A stretch of DNA of 64,000 nt, from positions 6,627,001 through 6,691,000 of the forward strand of contig NC_053406.1 in NCBI RefSeq assembly GCF_016859285.1, written 5' to 3'. The notes beneath the pieces were generated by a model. It was not told the DNA's origin, ran no database searches, and saw only the letters and a list, made by a program, of their open reading frames with translations. The DNA comes from Xiphias gladius (Eukaryota; Chordata; Actinopteri; Istiophoriformes; Xiphiidae). The position numbers were made by a program, and so were the translations under genes. Shown one piece after another: positions 37,732 through 49,479 of this stretch. How positions within the stretch are numbered: the stretch's first letter is position 1; each line of letters starts with the position of its first letter.

Positions 37732-40700
37732 CTATTGATTAAATTGTCTTTTTTGTTTGTTCGTGGTTTTTGCACGATACCTAGCAATGTCTCATCTGTG
37801 TGATCTTTGAGTGTGGTGCTGTAGCCCAGCAGGTGCCGGATCTGGGCCAGAGTGAACTGAGGCTTGGTGCCTGTGTTGGAGTAACCTGCAGGCAGAATTC
37901 CCAAAAGAAATATTAATAATATCAATAGAGCTCTAATGGTTTGTTAAAGGTTTTTTACGAGCTGGAAATGCTCGACAGATGCTTCTGAGCATGAGTTTGT
38001 GAAACACTTTCTAAGTCTTTACCGTCTGTTTCTATGATGATGATGTTCTGAGTCTCATTAAAGTGGTTCTTGGCACTGTTTTGCTTCAAGAAGCTGATCA
38101 CCTCACTGACACGGAGCAGTGCAGAGTGGAGATTGGTGCCTGTCTTTTGCCCGTGGCCTGCAGATGAACAAATACAAAAGACTGAATGATTGAAACATAA
38201 ATTGATCAGTAATTCAATTAACTGTTGAACACATTGGTGTGTCATTGTTGTCTACTTCAGGCCTTAATGATTGAATACTGTAATGGAATTCAAGAATAAA
38301 AAGAAGAGTCGTACTATGGTAGTCGAAATCCATCAGATTCCATATGACATCCTCGGTGCTACTACTTATATCTGTGTCTCTGATGTCTACAATGTCTTTA
38401 GCTTCACTGGCAAATGACAACACATGGAACTTCAACTGTACCTCGTAGCTGTCCAACTACAAAGTAAATGAAGAAGACATGTTTCACACCCATTGATGGA
38501 AGATGACAGGAAAACTAGTAGACCCATGTGAATTATTTTTTTGTTTGTTTTTAAATCTCTGCCTTTTACCCACATCTCTTGTTGAAATGTCAGATCAAAC
38601 CTATCAAATCTTGTTAAATCAAACTGAGCTCATTTGGTACAGACCTTTCTGATAAGAGCAATGGTGGCATTCCTGGATAGTTCAAAGTCCTGCTTTTTGA
38701 TGCTTCCTGATGTGTCCAGTAAAATGTAGATATTCATACGACTGCCATCAGCCACATGGATGGTTCGGCCAAAGGATGTTCTTGCAGCTATCACACAAAC
38801 ACAAAGTAAACATTTTTTTTATGCAGCTGAGTTCAACTGGTTGTTCTGTGTCTTTGTTTAACAAGTTTATGTACATGCACATCAAATTTCATGTTGTTTG
38901 TGCAGCAACATTCACAAAACTGGCAATATGGTCAAGAGAGATACAAGTTATACCCACTTTCCTTTTTGGAGTCTAATGAGACTACGTCCATGATTCCTGC
39001 AAGTGACCCTGCCATGGCTTCAGCCACAACTTCGGGGGAGTCAAAGGTATTCAGACCTGCAGTAAAGCACAAAGATAGCACGCATGAATGTTTTAGCATA
39101 ATATGATTATTCACTGTGTACTTATTTGGTACTACTGTGATGGCCAGTTGCTGTAAGTGCACAGTTGGTTATAATAGTATTGGAAACTAACTGAGGTTTT
39201 GTTGTTCATATCAGATTAGTCCCCTTTTTATTTTTTTTTGGTCTTAGAAATGAATCGTCTGATGTTTTAAAGGAAAGACACGTATATCTAAAACACCTTG
39301 GCACCGTGGTGTTGAGCCGCTCCACTCCCTGTTCTCCAGGCAAACCCTTTCAGCCGACCCGAGCAGATCCAGACCAGCCTGGCACCGGTAGACCACCTTC
39401 TCTCCAGTGTTAAACCGACCTGCTGACCTCTGGGCCCCTGGTGGGATCCCTGGATCGTTACATTCGTCAGCTGCATTTAAAGACAGAAGGGGTAACAGTA
39501 GACTAAATATACAATGCTAATTAATTTTTTGAGGTACTAGCAGTTTTTAAAATGATATTTGTGTTTGCGCTATATAGAGGTGTTCAGAATAGAACCCTTT
39601 TTTGTATTAAAATATAATTTTAAAATCTGTTCATAGGGATCTTTTTTGTATTCATCAAAAGCTGCTTTACCATGTAAACCTAAGTAAGTATGAGCTTAGT
39701 CAGTGCATACTCCCTCTAAGACTCTACTATATGCTCTACTACATCTGATGAACTGGGCTCAGGGCGTTATGTAAGTGGATGCACTGATGTAAAATGGTAA
39801 ATTATAGCCATATATTACACATGATTTATGCTTTATCGTGAGGAAGGTTTGTAATCGTCTCCTTCCTCACCATGGTTGTCACAGACAGGAGTGGTCCCTG
39901 TCCACTCCCCAGAGAGGGTGCAGTGCCTCTGGGCTGACCCATACAGGGTGAACCCTTCCAGGCAGGAGAAGGTCTGCGCTGTCCCAACACGGAACCACTG
40001 ATTCCTGGGCCAGAAGTCGCCATGATCAAGCTGGATCTGAGCTGGACACAGAACGTCTGAGAGAGGGAGAGAGAAGGAAAGACAGAAAAGAGGATGAAGG
40101 ATGAGGAGAAGCGTGGAGAACAGGAGGAGAAAATCACAGAGTGGTGTTTTGAGAGAAAACTCAGATTGCGAACAGCAGTCCTTTTGTGTACACATCATAA
40201 AGAACCCGTCGTCATCTACAACATTACCTTTGCATGTGGCCCTTGACACCGGTCTGCCATTGGCTATTCTCATGAGCGACCACTCCCCATCAGCACCACA
40301 GAGCCTGTAACTGACCGGGAAAGGGTACTGCCCCGGGCCACAGTGATAGGTAAGCACACTTCCCTCCAGACCTCCCTGTAGAGGAAACATATGGTCAGTT
40401 TTGGAGTTAAATTAAGTACCACAAAGCTTTCCAGTTAAAAGATGCTTGATTTGTTTCACTTTCTAGGGCTTCTAGTTCCTTTTATAACATGACAAGAAAG
40501 ACCTTCCTAATTCAGTGTTGCCCCTCAATACACATACACTTTCCCATTCACTTGAATGTTACATCAAGACTAGTAACTGGTTTTAATGTTGTGGCTGTTG
40601 ATTAATCTGATAGTTTTTTTCCTGATCAATAGATTATTGTTTGGTGAGAAATAATTGAAAATTACCCATTGTAAATTTAAAGGTTCCAAGGCAATGTCTG

Positions 40701-41219
40701 CAAATGACTTGTTTTTCCTGACCAACAATCCAAAAATCAAAAAGATATTCAATTGAAAATGACAGATCATAGAAAAGCAAAAAGAATGGTCGGTGATTAA
40801 ATTCTTTGTCAACTGAATTAACATTTCATTGTAATAATTATTTGAAAGTAATAATTTCAGCTCTAATGTACAGCATATTATTATATATATATATATATTT
40901 TTTTTTTTTAACCTGTGAGTAGGTGACATTTCCGCCTTTGATGCTCTCTGTAGTTGAACAGTTAAGAGGCTGTGGATCTATGTACAGTTCCTCATAATAA
41001 TACTCTTCCTCCTGCAGGGACACTAGAGCACAAACAATAAAAGTGTTGCATCTCTGCACACAAAAGAAGTAAACAGACTTATGCGTCAACAGAGGCATAT
41101 GGCACCGATCCATATAAATTTGACATAATCGCACAAAAGCAAATGTACATAGAATTGAAATGCTCACCCTCCTGGGCAGAGATGAAGACCAGGATCCAAA
41201 GTATAGACTTGACATACAT
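35073..41219 (-). CDS. cfb: Complement factor B/C2-type serine protease
   Basis: Nineteen coding exons, minus strand: 41168-41219, 40913-41022, 40228-40375, 39871-40056, 39297-39470, 38958-39056, 38645-38787, 38315-38456, 38023-38157, 37781-37885, 37444-37581, 37047-37156, 36825-36951, 36321-36468, 36027-36100, 35728-35819, 35477-35609, 35344-35393, 35073-35255; 782 aa (human factor B 764). Factor B supplies the catalytic subunit of the alternative-pathway C3 convertase in plasma. A hydrophobic signal peptide (about 1-16) is followed by three CCP/sushi domains, each in its own exon or pair, with four Cys apiece (about 39-223). Next comes a von Willebrand A domain with MIDAS D281-x-S283-x-S285, then a trypsin-like domain with His538 (TAAHC), Asp589 (YDYDVAL) and Ser708 (GDSGG). 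All three triad residues are present. The domain set is shared by factor B and C2; teleosts often have several. Exon 15 uses the donor caca|gtatgt, which keeps a conserved Cys. Confidence 0.95.
37675..37730. repeat. (TA)n microsatellite, factor B intron
   Basis: About 27 TA units between factor B exons 10 and 11. Confidence 0.95.
40563..40866. repeat. MITE-like repeat beside a lone inverted-repeat arm
   Basis: 40575-40592 reads 'aactggttttaatgttgtgg', the same arm as the element at 14487-15043. It is followed by a second short element ending 'agtaataatttcagctct', similar to 27045-27360. Both lie in factor B intron 2. Confidence 0.5.
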
Positions 41220-42456
41220 GACAAGCCACTATATGCGCTGGGTTTGTGTCTATGAGTGACAGAAAACACAGCAAGAGTGTCTGTATCGACCTGCAGTGAG
41301 CTGCTTTATTTGATGACTGATTACCCATTAACGTGGCAGCACCAAAGAGAGAAGGAGGGATTGAGCAATTCAGGACAGAACACAGATTTCAGCTGTTACT
41401 TTCATTTCTGATTGCACCAATGTTAGCTTTTTCTCTTGCTTTAGGATTCTCTGCCGTCTGATATTTCTTTGGTAACATTTTTATATCTCTTACTCAGTCA
41501 AAGCTGCTCCGAAACTTTTAAATAAAAATCTATTAGGACACTCAGCTGCTATGTCATGAGCCAGCTTTGTGTAACTAATGCAATTTCAGATCTCACAGTC
41601 TCTTCAGCACTTGTAGCCATTATTCACCCTTCCCAAACCAAAACCTCATCCCAGTCTCTTGTTGTTTTGATGCCTAATTACCCAGAATTATTTTCTAAAT
41701 GACTCAAACCCTGCTGTCTTCGTGCCAATGTTATTTCTTTCAAAATGGTGCGTAGTGCTCACATCACTTGTATTTGCATTTCTGTTTTTGTGTTCCTGCT
41801 CACTAATGTCTGGGCATGCAAGCGTGCGTGTGAATAAAGCATTTTAGGAGCTTAAAAGATAATTATGGGGATTATAGAGATTTAACAGGGACCCCCACGT
41901 CCACCTCCACCCTCACCCCTTCTCCCCCTCCCTGCCAGCTCCCTCCTCCTCCTCCTTCTCGCTGCTCAGTCCTCTCAGCTGACTCGGCTTTGCTCAGAAC
42001 TGTGAAGGAGTTTCTAAAACTCTTTTGTAACCACTCACACACCATCACAAAACGAGAGTAATATAAGTCAATGCTGCTTGTGCTACACTAGAAAAAAGAC
42101 GAAGAAAAGCAGCAAACATGGATATTTTGATAATTGGAGTTTGAAAATTCTTTGATGTGAATTATGTTGTGTTTTTATTTTTCATTTTTATCGGGATTAT
42201 GTCTATAGATGGTCAACAAAGGGCTCTACTTTGCTGGAAGACTGAAGGCTGTAAGGTTTCTACACTACAGTGGAAAAGTATAGTCTGAGCAGAAAGTGAA
42301 CAATGTTAAGAAAACCAAGGAAAACATCTGCAACACTCCCCCATAGAGAAATGGCTCCCTCACAGTGTCATCCTGGATGTAATTATCACAACATCAGGCT
42401 CTTTGAGAAGAGGAGGACTGACCAGATTTCCCTGTGAGAGGGAACAACAGATAAAG
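41220..42456. other. Divergent intergenic region factor B / MFRP
   Basis: About 1.2 kb between two start codons on opposite strands. A pyrimidine-rich GC-richer stretch (41885-41960) and the text to 42456 probably hold the MFRP promoter and 5' UTR. No further gene was found. Confidence 0.5.
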
Positions 42457-45400
42457 ATGTCTGACCTCAGCCAAGTCGCTGTGTACTCAGACTCTTCAGA
42501 TATTTATAAGGTGAGTAAGGATGATAAGATGGATAATGCTGGTTAGTGAAGGTGCTGTGTTGTAAGAAAACCTTATACATTTAAGTTAAACTCCATTTAG
42601 AGCCCATTAGTGAATAACATTAATAATGTTAAAGGTTCCTTCTCTTGACAGTGCATTGATTTTTGGTATAAATGATGCATTAAAGTATATTAAAAAAAAA
42701 AATAGCTTAATGCACCATTTCAAACCGTATGGGCCTGGAACCCTGCTATGCCAGTTGTACTTGTGTAGACTTAACAGTCAAGGCTGGATTACCGCAAGGG
42801 CCTAGAGCCCCATACCCCAAGAGACCCCAAAAGTCACTTGAATTTTTTTTTTGGCCACTGTGGCCAAAAGCAGCACTTACATGACCATAGCACAGATACT
42901 TCTCTTTTGCTTTAAAGCGTCTATAATCCATATTTTTATAATTTCAATGTATCAAAGGACTGTGTAAACAATGTGACAATGTGAAAGGGGTTACTCATAA
43001 TGATGAACCTACAGCAAATTATCACCCAGATCTGCACCTCCCCTCAGCTTTATGAAGCTTTATAGTCAGTTTCCGCTCACTGTTTAGCTGTTCAGTCCAT
43101 AAGTCTGATGTTTTGCTTCACTCTAACTGCTCTCATTGTGATGTTTTCAGCTGCAGCCGGCAGCTGTTTTGAGACAAAAAGCTCTGAAATCCCACTGCTT
43201 TCAGGCATCCCGCTACCAGCTCAGCACAAAACAGCAGACACAGTTAGCATCTAACTTGTGATTATAGTGGTTATAGCAACAAAACCCCCCCCAGATATTT
43301 AGTAGTAGAGAGCACAAACAGAGCTAAAATTGAGTGAATATTGGACTTATTGTCACCAGCAGGCCAAAACCATGACTCCAGACAAATGCTAATTCTGGTC
43401 CATAACTGTTGGATGTGTAAATAAGCAACTGTTTGCTAAGACGTTCACCGTAACAACTGGAACCATAAATAAAGTTAGCAGAATCACTCAGTAATGACTC
43501 ACTCAGAACAATATTTAGCTGAAGTTTGCCAGTATTAGCTAACGTTAGCAATCACGAGCTACTGGTTATACCAGGCCAAGTAAAGCTGTAAAAGCAAAAC
43601 CCCTGGATGTGTTCAATGAGTAAAGGTGGAGTTCATTGCTTATGAATTCAACCGCTCATTGCAAAGAGGAAGAATACAGTTATCCTTTCAAGACTTAGTT
43701 TCGCTTTTAAATCAACATTTGTACAAATCTTTTGTGAGTAAATTGATGAAGTATTCCTCTTTTTTTTAAATTGAGAGTTTGTCATTTTCATTTCCACTTT
43801 TTTCCTGTTCTGCTCCTCACAGAATGTTTTCTGCAACCCTGCCTTTGAGCTGGAAGGGGAGCGAGAGGAAAGGGTGGAGGGCTTCAGGACATCCTCATCC
43901 ACCCCTGAACCAATCAAACCACCAGCAGCTAGTGAGTCAGCTAATCAGCTTGCTTTCTGTGACTGAACATGAGCTGTGTGTATATATGTATCGGATTAGT
44001 AATTTCATTGCATCACTAGAACTCTGCTGGCTTTTTCTGCAAAAGTAGTAAAGACAGACAGGTAAAACGTGGTTATAATAGTTAACTGTAGCCAAGGATT
44101 AAATGGAAAATCCACCAGTTTTACATGTCAAAATCTGGTCCACTGGTTATGGTTTGACCTATTCAGCCTAAGCCAGATCTGTCTCTCACAATCCCAACAC
44201 CCTGCCCTGGCAATAAAAAAATAGTTGGAGTACCCCTTTAACTGAAAACAGTATCATAAATATGTGATTTGAATAAACACGTCAGTAAACTAGAGTTAAA
44301 AACATGATCAAATTACATTACACAATCACTGCAGTTTTTCTGGTTGCAAAACCAGACAAAGTCCAGTATTTGATTTTTAGCTTTCATTTTGATTCAATTG
44401 AAAATGTAAGAGAGGAGCAGTTGCTGACATGGTGGCAAGCTTTCTCTAATCTTTAGAGATATCACTCTAAGTCTTCTTTAATACTACATATGATGCCATT
44501 TTAACACCAGTTAGGTGTTGAATGAAAGGAGGGAAAGGAAAATAACATCTAAATTACATGCAAAAAAATAAAAACCAAGCAGAATGTTAAAACTGTGTTT
44601 ATTTGTACATGTATGCATGCTCTGTCATTCAGCCCTAGGCTTGGGTCTGTTTGGGGTGTGTGTAATGCGTCTGCGGAGTCCGGGCTGTGGCTGGTGGGTG
44701 GTGTTGGTCTCTGCTGCTGCCCTGCTCCTGTTAGTGGCCCTCGGGCTGGCGCTAGCCCTCATCCTCACACGTGAGTCACTGTTGCACCTCAAATTAGTCA
44801 TTACAATAACTTACAATAAATAAAGTACAGGGGTTTTTCGCAATGAGTGAGAGAATAAGTGACTTTTCTATTTAGAAAGAACCTCTTCTCTGACCAGACA
44901 TCCTGTCATGTCTCCATCCTGTGTTTTTCCTTTTCTCCCTGGTTTAGAGATAAAAGGCCAGGCAGTGGAGGATCAGTTGCCGTCCACCGGCCCTCCAGAC
45001 CTACTGATCGCAGGAGGTGGACAGCCCCATAATTTACCCACAATCCCTTCCAACAGAACTCAACAGGACAGTACAGCCACACCACAGCCCACAAGGATCC
45101 CCTTTTCTGAAACACGTAAGCAATTCGAAAAATATGCCCACTTACTCTCTATCATATTGTAATGTGTTATTCAAAATTTTATTTTTGAATAACAATTTTT
45201 TTACGTCTTCATCTTGAGGCCCTTTCCTTTTTGTGGAACTGAGACTAGGTATTCCTTTCTTTCTGTCAGGTTGTGGAGGTGTATTGACAGACTCAGAAGG
45301 CAGTTTCAATTCCCCAAACCACCCTGGCTCCTACCCCCCCAACTCACTGTGCGTGTGGGTTATCCGAGTCCCACCCCCCTCCTTGGTTCAGATCCATGTT

Positions 45401-48400
45401 TCGTTTTTGACTGTGGAGGGACCATCTCCTTGTCTGTTTGACTGGCTGGAGGTGCAGGAGCAGACAGAGCAGAGCTCTGTGGTCACCAGGTTGGTCAGAC
45501 CCCAGCAAGATCCATGAATCAAACACTTTCAGGGCTTTTGTCACTTTTTGGTGGCCTGTAGATTCTTAAGTTGCACTCACTGTTACTCTTGAGAAGAATT
45601 TCATAAAGGCCTGTGAAAGTAATATGGTTCTACTATTTGACCCAGGTAGTATAAGTGTTGGAAGACTTTAATATAAAAGGAGGGGCAAAGCATGGATGTG
45701 TGTTCTGGCAAAGACACATCTGAGTGTATAAAAATGGCACACAGACCTGAAATTGAACTAAAATTAGCTTGTATGCATGTTTCCATCAGTTGATTATGGA
45801 AACTAAAGTGAAACTAATTTGTCAAAGTATCATTTTTGTACATGTTCTGCCTGAGGGAAAATTATAAGGGTTCATGTCGCTACCTCTATTTGTTGGTAGA
45901 TGGCACTAAAGGTCTGTGCATGATTATAGAGTGCTTCTTGGTACTGGAGGTTTCTTGGAACGATTTCAATACATGTGAATACTTTGACCTTTTTGGTTAT
46001 TTGCATTCTTGGAAAGTGTCATAACATGATCCATGAAATGGTAAAAATGTTATATAACTCCTGCTCACAAATCCTTTTAAGAATCTACAGTGCAAAGTTC
46101 AGACTCAACTGGCAACTCAAAACCTGTAATAGCAGTTAAAAAAAAAAAACCACTACTATACTAAAATAAAAAGTGTATTTATCTCCTGCAGGTTTTGTGG
46201 TAACGTAGCACCACCGACAGTCAACACAAACAGCAGCACGGTGTGGGTCACCTTCCGCTCTGATGGCAGCATCGCAGGCACCGGCTTCACAGCTCAGTAC
46301 AGGGCCATACTGCCTGGACACAGTCAGTAGTCTGCACCCGGACGTACATGTACACTCTCGTGCTCGTTCTCATGTGCATTCATGTGCATCTGTGCATGTA
46401 TCTATTATATGTTTGCACAGGGAGCTGCTCCAGAGAAGAGTTCATGTGTGACAGTGGCCGCTGTCTGCTGCCTGTGTCTGTGTGTGACGGTCATCCACAC
46501 TGCCACGACCAAACAGATGAGGCAAACTGCAGCCATAAACACAAGGGTGGGAGACTGGAAACTAAGTTAAAAACAGAAATGTAAATTAAACACACTTGAA
46601 AAGGCCCTAGGACTCAAGAGTGAACTCATGGACACTGATTTTACTTGCAGAATGTGGCGGGCAGAAGACTGGTTTTTATGGTTACCTGTCAAGTCCAAAC
46701 CACCCAAAGCCTTATCCTCACCAGCAGGTACATTCACAACCACTCTGGGCTGCTAAACACACTCTACAGTGGTTTGCTTTGTTGTCTAAGCCCAAGTTCT
46801 TCTGTTTTCCATTAGTTGTGTATATGGTATATATCCGTTGAGGAGGGTCACGTCATCACACTGAGCTTCAGGAACTTCAGCCTGGAGACTCAGGATGTGT
46901 GTGAGTTTGACTATTTGGAGGTGCACGACAGTGTCAACACTGGATCTGGAAGAGTCCTGGGAAGGTGAGACCTACCTCAACCTTGATTTTTGTTCTGTGC
47001 ATGTAAGATTTTATATTTCATTTTTTGATGATATTTTCCGCCACCTGGACAGTTACTGTGCCCTCAACGATCCTTTCCTTTGATGTGTAAATCCTGTATA
47101 TTGAGGGTAAATATGTGTGTCTTCCTCTGTGTGAGTTATATAACCACGATGTTCTGAAGCATCTGTTGTTTCCTCTGCCTGTCTTAGGTTTTGTGGTACC
47201 ACCTTTCCGCCAGATCTGACCTCCTCTGGCCCCCACATGACTGTGGTGTTTGTGGCAGATGAGGGAGTGGCCGACAGCGGCTTCAATGCAACATACCAGG
47301 CTGTGTCTGTACTGGACAGTGAGTTTTTGCTTTTGTGAAGTTAATTCATTTTAACCGAAGTACTGCTGGTGCCCTTATTATTTCCTTTGGCTCTAATCTT
47401 TGTTTTTCATATTTCCTTCTTTTGTTTTCCTTCCTGTCTCCCTTTTTCTTCTCCTTCCCTCCTCTAATGCCTTTCTTTGGTCCTTTCTTCAAATCTTACT
47501 TCTTCTGACCATCATTCTGTCCTTTTCCCTGCTTCCTTATTTCTACATTACCCCTACATTTCTTCTTCCAAAATTGGCAGTTTACACCTGACACTTTGCT
47601 GAACTCCCTTAAACTTCTTTAGAGACCAAAATTCTTTCCTATTACTTTCTTCCTTTCCCTCTCTCCTTTACTTTGCTCTTCACAGTCTCCTTTAGCTTTC
47701 CATAACTCTCTTGTGTGTGTTTTTTTCTTTATCTAAAGGGACATGTGGTCCCAGCCAGTTTGCCTGCAGTACAGGGGAGTGCCTTCAGCCGCAGTTGTTG
47801 TGTGATGGATGGAATGACTGCCCCGACGGAGCAGATGAACAGGGCTGTGGCAACTCCACCTACCCTCCCTTCAGTGAGTCCGTGTTATCTCTGACCCCGA
47901 TCACATTCCTGCTAGACTGTCACAGATACAGCAGTTCTTTTGGCTCCAAGCCAGAGTTCCACTGTTGAAATCACTCTTTAAAAAAAAACAAAAAAAAACC
48001 CTATCAGAATAAAAGTTTGTAGGATATAGATGATTTGTCACTAGCAAAAAAAAAACCAAAACAAAAAACATAAACGTTAAGGCATTGGCCTTAGATTATA
48101 TCATAATTTCCTTTGTGTATTAGAGACTGTGGATTCTGATTCTCTGAATGCTTGAATGATTTCTTGTCTCCATGCCATCAGCTTCATCATGTGAGTTTAT
48201 AGAGGTAGAGATGTGTCAGGGCCTCAGCTACAACCTTACCTCATTTCCAAACATCTGGCTGTCCATTGCTGATCAGAGAGAAGCTGCGACACTCCTGCGA
48301 CAGTACCGAGTAAAAGCTACCTTCATAATTGATCTAATTTACCTTTATTTACTTGTTGCTGATGTATAATCTTCAAAGACTGAGCCCCTGCGCTGTCATC

Positions 48401-48628
48401 CAGGTGCTGATGGAGCTGGCCTGCTTTGAACCCCTGCAGGGGCTGGTGTGTGGGATGTTCCTGCCCCAGTGCAGCCCTCAGGGTGGTGTCCTCCAGCCCT
48501 GCCGCTCAGTTTGCTCTTCAGCCGAGCAGCAATGCAGCCAAGCCCTTGATCTCTTCTCCTTCAGCTGGCCCTTCAACTGCCACCTCCTGCCCGACTCACA
48601 GGACCCCATGGAGTGCTCGATGCCTTGA
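42457..48628 (+). CDS. mfrp: Membrane frizzled-related protein (MFRP)
   Basis: Thirteen exons: 42457-42510, 43823-43931, 44633-44770, 44948-45115, 45270-45489, 46192-46322, 46421-46546, 46651-46727, 46816-46964, 47188-47318, 47739-47873, 48182-48309, 48404-48628; 596 aa (human 579). The protein has type II topology: a cytoplasmic tail with no signal peptide, then a transmembrane helix at about 75-100 (WWVVLVSAAALLLLVALG). Outside are CUB1 (about 157-273), LDL-receptor A1 (CDGHPHCHDQTDEANC), CUB2 (about 316-434), LDL-receptor A2 (CDGWNDCPDGADEQGC) and a C-terminal frizzled cysteine-rich domain (about 481-596). This order is diagnostic. In mammals MFRP is expressed in retinal pigment epithelium and its loss causes very small eyes. 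Both LDL-A repeats keep the calcium-binding acidic residues. In mammals MFRP shares a transcript with C1QTNF5; here the next gene is on the opposite strand. Confidence 0.97.
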
Positions 48629-49155
48629 TGCTTCGAGAGTTTTAAGTTACAGCTGTGCTGCTAGTGAGACAGATGCTCATCTCCACTCCACTATACTTCT
48701 TCGGAAAACATTTCACATCAGATTTGTAGCAGTGTTTGAAGACCAAAAAGCCTGCATTTTACAGAACGGGAGACTAATTTTCTGGACTCAGGGCAGCAAG
48801 TCCATAGCATTCGAGTGCTGTTGTAGAAAGCAGTATGACTTGTAGTATGACTGCAACCCTCACTACACATTCCTGCCCATAAAGCTTCTATTGTACATAC
48901 AAAAAAAAAAAAAGTGCCACAGTAGTATTTTAAAAGAAAAGCTGTAAAGTACCAAGACGAAAATTTTTTTCAAGTTTTTGTGTGATTCACAAGCCAAATG
49001 AAACTTTTCTATCTCCCACTCCCATAGAAAATCAAACCGTTGTAAATTGTCTTTTTGCACTATTTATGGCTTTGATGTCATGTAAATCATGTAAGAACAT
49101 ATCTGGCCTATGAAGAAAGAATGAACAATGCAGACAAAGAATCTTTTAAATAACC
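48629..49155. other. Convergent intergenic region MFRP / NUDT8
   Basis: Presumed MFRP 3' UTR, then spacer with a poly(A)-like run at 48901-48913. No canonical plus-strand AATAAA was recognised. No gene and in particular no C1q coding sequence was found here. Confidence 0.5.
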
Positions 49156-49161
49156 TTTATT
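49156..49161 (-). terminator. Probable NUDT8 poly(A) signal
   Basis: AATAAA on the minus strand about 320 bp after the stop codon. Confidence 0.5.
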
Positions 49162-49320
49162 GCATTGTTCTTCAACACAACACACTATGATGTGCCTCTA
49201 TTGTTATTGATACTATTATTGAGAGTGTTTATAACAGTCCAGTTATAGTGTGAGATAAAATGGGAAACAGACATGGGTTGAATCAAACTGGAAATAATCA
49301 AATCCGTTACAGCTGTGTTT

Positions 49321-49354
49321 CTCTCTCTCTCTGTCTCTCTCTCTCTGTCTCTCT
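49321..49354. repeat. (CT)n-rich microsatellite
   Basis: Imperfect ctctctctctgt units in the presumed NUDT8 3' UTR. Confidence 0.8.
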
Positions 49355-49479
49355 CGTGTGGATTCCTGACATGATATGCTACACAAAGATTGATTGCACA
49401 TTTCTAATAATCAAATATTTGAGTCACATTATAGGTGTGCTTTAGAATTGTAAACTATAAAGTAACACTGACTGAGCTG

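Noticed and set aside
38932-39162. Start codon near the factor B exon 6 region suggesting a short separate gene
   Set aside because: The frame is factor B exon 6 read into its introns; splice borders at 38958 and 39056 fit the factor B phase.
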